Assembly: GCA_030652345.1 (NCBI GenBank)
Contig: JAUSAU010000094.1
Coordinates: 1-17,794 of the forward strand
Length of the DNA: 17,794 nt
From: Coriobacteriia bacterium
GTDB taxonomy: Bacteria; Actinomycetota; Coriobacteriia; Anaerosomatales; PALSA-660
Direction of reading: 5' to 3'
Positions 13,475-17,794 of the stretch are shown in pieces. The position numbers and the translations under genes are program-made. The notes beneath the pieces are model-generated. The model was not told where the DNA came from. It did no database searches and saw nothing but the letters and a program-made list of their open reading frames with translations. How positions within the stretch are numbered: position 1 is the first letter of the stretch; each line of letters begins with the position of its first letter.

Positions 13475-15409
13475 TTGAGCGATACCCTCCTCGATACCAT
13501 CAGCGGGCCGGAGGACCTCAAGGGTCTCGGGCCCGAAGATCTCGACCGGCTCTCCGCGCAGTTGCGCGAGCGGCTGATCGTCACCGTCGCCAAGACCGGC
13601 GGACATCTCGCACCGAACCTCGGCGTCGTCGAGCTCACGATCGGCCTGCTGAGAGCGCTGGACACGCCGCGTGACCGCGTGATCTGGGACGTCGGGCATC
13701 AGAGCTACGTCTACAAGATGCTCACGGGGCGTCGAGACCGGTTCGACTCCCTGCGCCAGTACGGTGGCGTCTGCGGCTTCCCGAAGCGAAGCGAGAGCCC
13801 ATACGACGCCTTCGACACCGGGCATGCATCGAACTCCATCTCGGTCGCGCTCGGGCTCGCGAGCGCGCGCGATGCGCGCGGTGGGGACGAGCAGGTCGTC
13901 GCCATCATCGGTGACGGGTCCATGACCGGCGGTATGGCCTTCGAGGCACTGAACCACGCCGGTCACCTGGGCAAGCGGCTCATCGTGATCCTCAATGACA
14001 ACGAGATGTCCATCTCGGAGAACGTCGGTGCCCTCGCGAGTTACCTGGCCCGCGTCAGGCTCGACCCGCGCTACATCCGTCTTCGCGATGATGTCGAAGG
14101 GGCCATCTCCAAGGTCCCGGGCATCGGCAAGCCGATGGTGGCGGCCGGTGAGGCTGCCAAGGAGTCGTTCAAGCAGCTCGTCGTGCCGGGCATGTTCTTC
14201 GAGGAGCTCGGCTGGACCTACGTCGGGCCGATCAACGGTCACGACGTGCAGAAGGTCCAGGACGCCGTCTCGTGGGCGAAGGCTGTGGATGGACCGGTGA
14301 TCGTGCACGCGGTCACCCGCAAGGGCCAGGGGTACGTGCCTGCCGAGCGCCAGCCCGACATGTTCCACGGTATCTCGCCGTTCGAGGTCGAGACCGGGCG
14401 GGTCAGCGCGAGCGCGGCCGGACCGCCGACCTTCACAGAGGTGTTCTCAGAGGCCATCGTCGCCGAGGCCGCCCGCGACGAGCGCATCTGTGCGATCACC
14501 GCGGCGATGCCGACGGGCACGGGGCTGGACCGATTCGCCTCCACCTACCCTGACCGCTTCTACGATGTGGGCATCGCCGAGCAGCACGCGGTCGGGCTCG
14601 CTGCCGGGCTCGCACTCGGTGGCCGGCGCCCCGTCGTCGCCATCTACTCGACCTTCCTGCAGCGCGCGTACGATCAGGTCATCACCGATGTCGCGCTTCA
14701 GAACCTGCCGGTGGTCTTCGCGCTCGACCGGGGCGGCCTCGTGGGCGAGGACGGGCCGACGCACCACGGCGTCTTCGACATGAGCTACCTGCGTGTCGTT
14801 CCGAACCTGACGCTCGCCACGCCGGCCGATGAGGCGGAACTGGTCGACATGCTGCACACGGGTCTCGCGGCGGAGTCGCCGTTCGCCATACGCTATCCGC
14901 GGGGACGGGCCGCCGGTGTCGCCCTGCCCCGGGAGCCGTCCCTGATGGAAGCCGGACGCGCGCAGGTGCGCCGCACCGGAACCGACGTGGCCCTGTTGGC
15001 GTTCGGGAGGATGGTCACCGTCGCCGAGAGCGCCGCCCAACTGCTTCTGCAGGCGGGTGTGTCCGCGACTGTCGTGAACATGCGCTGGGTCAAGCCGCTC
15101 GATCTCGAGACGGTCGCATGGGCCGCGGCGAAGCACTCCCTCGTGGTCACCATCGAGGAGAACAGCAGTATCGGAGGCGGCGGTTCGGCCGTCCTCGAGG
15201 CACTCGCCGACATGGACATGACCGTCTCTGCGATGCACCTCGGCGTCCCCGACTGTTTCGTCACCCATGGCGCGATGGACCGCCTGCTCTCTGATGTCCG
15301 GCTGACGGCCGACGGTGTGCGTGACGCCGTGCTCGGACGCCTCGAGCGCGTCCACGATGGTGAGGATGCGCACCATGGCGCGCCGCAGAGCAGACGCCGC
15401 ACTCGTTGA
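13475..15409 (+). CDS. dxs: 1-Deoxy-D-xylulose-5-phosphate synthase
   Basis: 644 residues from TTG 13475, the usual length. It condenses pyruvate and glyceraldehyde-3-phosphate with thiamine diphosphate, the first step of the non-mevalonate isoprenoid pathway. Seen: LLDTISGPEDLKGL at the start, His44 in GGHLAPNLG, WDVGHQSYVYK (71-81), the TPP motif GDGSMTGG (146-153) through NDNEMSIS (174-181), the catalytic Glu369 in VGIAEQHAVGLAAGLA, and DRGGLVGEDGPTHHG in the middle domain. An in-frame ORF continues upstream to 13274 but overlaps xseB in another frame and has no Dxs-like sequence, so it is rejected. The 3' end overlaps tlyA by 35 bases. Confidence 0.95.
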   Translation: MSDTLLDTISGPEDLKGLGPEDLDRLSAQLRERLIVTVAKTGGHLAPNLGVVELTIGLLRALDTPRDRVIWDVGHQSYVYKMLTGRRDRFDSLRQYGGVCGFPKRSESPYDAFDTGHASNSISVALGLASARDARGGDEQVVAIIGDGSMTGGMAFEALNHAGHLGKRLIVILNDNEMSISENVGALASYLARVRLDPRYIRLRDDVEGAISKVPGIGKPMVAAGEAAKESFKQLVVPGMFFEELGWTYVGPINGHDVQKVQDAVSWAKAVDGPVIVHAVTRKGQGYVPAERQPDMFHGISPFEVETGRVSASAAGPPTFTEVFSEAIVAEAARDERICAITAAMPTGTGLDRFASTYPDRFYDVGIAEQHAVGLAAGLALGGRRPVVAIYSTFLQRAYDQVITDVALQNLPVVFALDRGGLVGEDGPTHHGVFDMSYLRVVPNLTLATPADEAELVDMLHTGLAAESPFAIRYPRGRAAGVALPREPSLMEAGRAQVRRTGTDVALLAFGRMVTVAESAAQLLLQAGVSATVVNMRWVKPLDLETVAWAAAKHSLVVTIEENSSIGGGGSAVLEALADMDMTVSAMHLGVPDCFVTHGAMDRLLSDVRLTADGVRDAVLGRLERVHDGEDAHHGAPQSRRRTR

Positions 15410-16172
15410 TGCCGGCCTGTTCGCGTCCCGCGAACAGGCGAAGGCCGCGATCATGGCCGGCCGCGTGCGCATCGCCGGCGCCGTCGTGGCGAAGCCGGGC
15501 TCCGATGTGACCGCGGATGTCCTCTTCGAAGTCGAGCCGGCTCAGGAGTATGTCTCCCGCGGTGGTCATAAGCTCGCGGGAGCGCTCGATCACTTCGGCG
15601 TGGACGTCGCCGGGCTGAGCGTGGTCGACGTCGGGGCCTCGACCGGCGGCTTCACCGACTGCGTGCTGCAGCGCGGCGCGGCCCGGGTCACGGCGATCGA
15701 TGTCGGCTACGGGCAGCTGGCCTGGAAGCTCCGGAGCGACCCACGGGTCACGGTCCTCGAGCGGACGAACATACGCGCTGTCGAAGGCGTGGTCGAGGGC
15801 GCACCGTTCGACATCGCGGTCATCGACGTCTCGTTCATCGGGCTCGCGAAGGTGCTGCCGCACGTCGCAGATCTCCTTACGGAACACGGCGAGATCGTGG
15901 CTCTGGTCAAACCCCAGTTCGAAGCGGGTAAGGGCCGTGTGGGAAAACGAGGTGTGGTGCGCGACGCCGGTGTGCACGCCGATGTGCTCCGCGCCGTCTT
16001 CGACGCAGCGCTGGCGGGGGGCTGGATCGTCTCCGGGATGACGTGGTCGCCACTGAAGGGACCCGAAGGTAATATCGAGTTCTGGGTCCGGCTCGTCCGC
16101 GAGGGCGTGCCGACCGACGAGGCCGCCGACGATATCGTTCGTGCGGCGCACGAGGCCCTGGGAGGGCTGTGA
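15375..16172 (+). CDS. tlyA: TlyA family rRNA 2'-O-methyltransferase
   Basis: 265 residues. Residues about 1-60 form an S4 RNA-binding domain (MARRRADAALVDAGLFASRE); the rest is an FtsJ-like methyltransferase. Seen: the SAM site VVDVGASTGGFTD (83-95) and a K-D-K-E catalytic set at Lys66, Asp151, Lys179 and Glu235, each three positions before the residues I recall for M. tuberculosis TlyA. Characterised relatives 2'-O-methylate 16S and 23S rRNA cytidines and affect capreomycin sensitivity; some have been called haemolysins. ATG 15375 is chosen because homologues begin MARRR and GGTGAGG (15359-15365) is well placed. ATG 15366 is a poor alternative. Confidence 0.93.
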   Translation: MARRRADAALVDAGLFASREQAKAAIMAGRVRIAGAVVAKPGSDVTADVLFEVEPAQEYVSRGGHKLAGALDHFGVDVAGLSVVDVGASTGGFTDCVLQRGAARVTAIDVGYGQLAWKLRSDPRVTVLERTNIRAVEGVVEGAPFDIAVIDVSFIGLAKVLPHVADLLTEHGEIVALVKPQFEAGKGRVGKRGVVRDAGVHADVLRAVFDAALAGGWIVSGMTWSPLKGPEGNIEFWVRLVREGVPTDEAADDIVRAAHEALGGL

Positions 16173-16177
16173 CGCGC

Positions 16178-17020
16178 ATGCGGGTCCTGATCGTCCCCAA
16201 TATCGACAACGCTGCCGCGGTGGACGCGGCCCACGCGATAGCCGCTGCGCTGCCCGCAGCGGGCTATGAGGTGGCCCTGGCGGATGACGATGCCGTTGCG
16301 GTGGGGCTGGACGCCTTCGCGGTCCTGCCCGCGGCTCTGGGCCGGCCCGACCTCGTCGTCGCACTCGGTGGCGACGGCACGATCCTCAAGGCGGTCCACC
16401 TGCTCGCCGGTGGTGACGCCCCCATCCTCGGGATCAACCTCGGCAGGCTCGGATTCCTCTGCGGCGCTCGGGACGGGGATCCTGTCGCTGCCGTGCTGTC
16501 GGCGCTGTCCGGTGAGGCAAGCGAGGAGCGACGATCGACCCTGAGTGCCCGCGTGGCGATGGGCGGGCGGGACGCCGGGACGCATGACGCGCTCAATGAG
16601 GTGTTCGTCGGGCGCGGCCCGGGTGGGCGCGCGGTCGACATCGCCGTCTCAGTGGACGGGGCCGAGTTGAGCCGCTTCGTAGGTGACGGCGTGCTCGTCG
16701 CATCGCCGACCGGTTCGACGGCCTACGCACTCTCCGCGGGCGGCCCGTTGGTCGACCCCGCGTTGCGGGGCCTGGTCGTGGTGCCGGTGAGCCCCCACAC
16801 GATGCGCGCCCGGCCGGTCGTTCTGGGCGAGCATGCGCGGGTGGAGATCACCTTCCGGGATCCGTCGCGCTCCGACGCCTGCGTGGTCGTCGACGGGGAT
16901 CTCGTGCCCTGCCGACGCTCGCTCGATCGCGTCGAGATCACCCTCGGGGGGTCGGATGTGCGTCTCCTGCGGCTCGACGGGCGCGCGTTCGTCTCCGCTG
17001 TCCGCGACACGTTCCTGTAG
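16178..17020 (+). CDS. nadK: NAD kinase
   Basis: 280 residues. It phosphorylates NAD to NADP. Seen: the diacylglycerol-kinase-like signature ALGGDGTILKAVHLL (62-76) with GGDGT at 64-68, GINLGRLGFL (85-94), the ALNEVFVGRG segment with the conserved NE pair, and the glycine-rich SRFVGDGVLVASPTGSTAY followed by SAGGP. ATG 16178 follows GGAGGG (16161-16166) by 11 bases. The alternative GTG 16169 overlaps the tlyA stop (GTGA) but would be only 2 bases from that site, so the choice is uncertain by three residues. The order tlyA-nadK-recN is common in Gram-positives; NADPH supplied here is used by the downstream isoprenoid pathway. Confidence 0.95.
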   Translation: MRVLIVPNIDNAAAVDAAHAIAAALPAAGYEVALADDDAVAVGLDAFAVLPAALGRPDLVVALGGDGTILKAVHLLAGGDAPILGINLGRLGFLCGARDGDPVAAVLSALSGEASEERRSTLSARVAMGGRDAGTHDALNEVFVGRGPGGRAVDIAVSVDGAELSRFVGDGVLVASPTGSTAYALSAGGPLVDPALRGLVVVPVSPHTMRARPVVLGEHARVEITFRDPSRSDACVVVDGDLVPCRRSLDRVEITLGGSDVRLLRLDGRAFVSAVRDTFL

Positions 17021-17033
17021 GGCGGGGGACACC

Positions 17034-17794
17034 GTGCTGGATGAACTGCACGTCCGAGACCTCGCGCTGATCGAGGAGGCCTGGCTTGAACTCGGGCCGG
17101 GGATGACCGTGTTGACCGGCGAGACCGGAGCGGGCAAGACGGTACTCGTCGGCGCTCTCAAATTGCTCCTCGGTGAGCGGGCGGATGCGACGCTGGTCCG
17201 CTCCGGCGCCGGCGAGGCGCTCGTCGAGGGCCGCTTCACACTTGCGGGTGTCGAGCGGACCGCGCGTCGCCGCGTGAGTTCAGACGGTCGCAGCCGCTGC
17301 TATCTAGATGGCGAGATGGCCACGGTCGGCGCACTCGCTGACTCGCTCGGGCCGCAGGTCGATCTGCACGGTCAGCACGACCATCAACTGCTGCTGCATC
17401 CCGCGAGTCACGCCGCGCTGTTCGACCGGTTCGCCGGTGACGACGCGGGCGCGGCGCTCACATCGTATCGCGCCGCGTTCGCGGCGCTCGGTGCGGCCAC
17501 GGCCGATCGCGACGCCCGGACCGCGGCGCTCGCCGACCGGGACAAGCGCCTCGATGAGTTGGGATACGTCATCGCGGAGATCGATGCAGTCGCGCCCCGC
17601 GATGGCGAGGACGAGGAGATCGAGGGTCGACTGCCGCGCATGCGGCACGGAGAGCGTCTCGCGGAGGCGTCTTCAGCGGGGTGGGCGGCGCTCGCTCACG
17701 AGGAGGGCGCGGTCGACGCGATCGCGACGGCGCTCGCGGCTCTTCACCGCGTTGAGGGGATCGACCCGGATCTGGACGCGCTCGGGGAACTGCT
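17034..17794 (+). CDS. recN: DNA repair protein RecN, N-terminal part
   Basis: The gene starts at GTG 17034 and runs off the window end; about 253 residues are present with no stop. RecN is an SMC-like ATPase that holds DNA ends together in double-strand break repair. Seen: LDELHVRDLALIEEAWLEL typical of the N-terminus, Walker A GETGAGKT at 29-36, the family stretch QVDLHGQHDHQLLLHP near residues 108-123, and then the start of an Ala/Arg/Glu-rich coiled coil. A G-rich ribosome binding site (about 17024-17028) lies before the GTG, 13 bases after nadK. Walker B and the signature motif would lie beyond the window. Confidence 0.95.
   Translation, partial: MLDELHVRDLALIEEAWLELGPGMTVLTGETGAGKTVLVGALKLLLGERADATLVRSGAGEALVEGRFTLAGVERTARRRVSSDGRSRCYLDGEMATVGALADSLGPQVDLHGQHDHQLLLHPASHAALFDRFAGDDAGAALTSYRAAFAALGAATADRDARTAALADRDKRLDELGYVIAEIDAVAPRDGEDEEIEGRLPRMRHGERLAEASSAGWAALAHEEGAVDAIATALAALHRVEGIDPDLDALGEL

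Noticed and set aside
1..17794. CRISPR array, tRNA, insertion sequence, prophage or defence system
   Set aside because: No regularly spaced repeats, tRNA-like cloverleaf, transposase, integrase or defence-type protein was seen. All genes are core housekeeping or pilus functions.

Overview
The window is one strand of densely packed, GC-rich, single-chromosome-type housekeeping DNA. All supported genes are on the + strand. No tRNA, rRNA, mobile element, phage gene or CRISPR array was seen. Third codon positions are strongly G/C, and GTG and TTG starts are common. Type IV pilus platform genes lie beside shikimate genes, with Actinobacteria-style TlyA, XseB and Asp23 proteins. Together these suggest a deep-branching, pilus-bearing actinobacterium (Coriobacteriia/OPB41-like) or a related high-GC Gram-positive. 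This placement is inference, not proof.

Layout. (1) Bases 1-3692 hold the end of a prepilin peptidase, then pilM, pilN, pilO and a PilP-like gene. These form the inner-membrane assembly platform of a type IV pilus. A GC-rich hairpin at 3720-3746 closes the block. (2) Bases 3808-8096 hold aroC-aroK-aroB-aroQ-pepP. Each junction is a 4-base ATGA or GTGA overlap, so the block is one translationally coupled operon covering four shikimate-pathway steps plus an M24 peptidase. (3) Bases 8161-8721 encode elongation factor P, preceded by a 14-bp hairpin. (4) Bases 8873-12097 encode a biotin-dependent carboxylase. An OadA/PycB-type carboxyltransferase is fused to a complete AccB-type biotin carrier, and accC follows directly. 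(5) Bases 12139-17794 hold asp23-like, nusB, xseB, dxs, tlyA, nadK and the start of recN.

From aroQ onward the order closely follows a Bacillus chromosomal segment recalled from general knowledge: aroQ-pepQ-efp-[spoIIIA]-accB-accC-asp23/yqhY-nusB-folD-xseA-xseB-ispA-dxs-tlyA-argR-recN. Relative to that order, folD, xseA, ispA and argR are absent here. A carboxyltransferase gene sits in front of accB and has merged with it.

The most interesting observation is inside the fusion gene. Exactly where a normal AccB protein would begin, there is a strong Shine-Dalgarno sequence (10257-10263) seven bases before an in-frame GTG (10271). Its 153-residue product has the usual AccB length. The locus may therefore make both a long carboxyltransferase-biotin carrier, for pyruvate or oxaloacetate chemistry, and a free BCCP for acetyl-CoA carboxylase. 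Both would be served by the adjacent AccC. The sequence supports this, but expression of the short form is unproven. Other points of note are an unusual biotin-lysine context (AFKL instead of AMKM), a structured leader with a UUCG hairpin before dxs, an XseB with a long acidic tail and no xseA neighbour, and a recurring GGACGA element in several ribosome binding regions.
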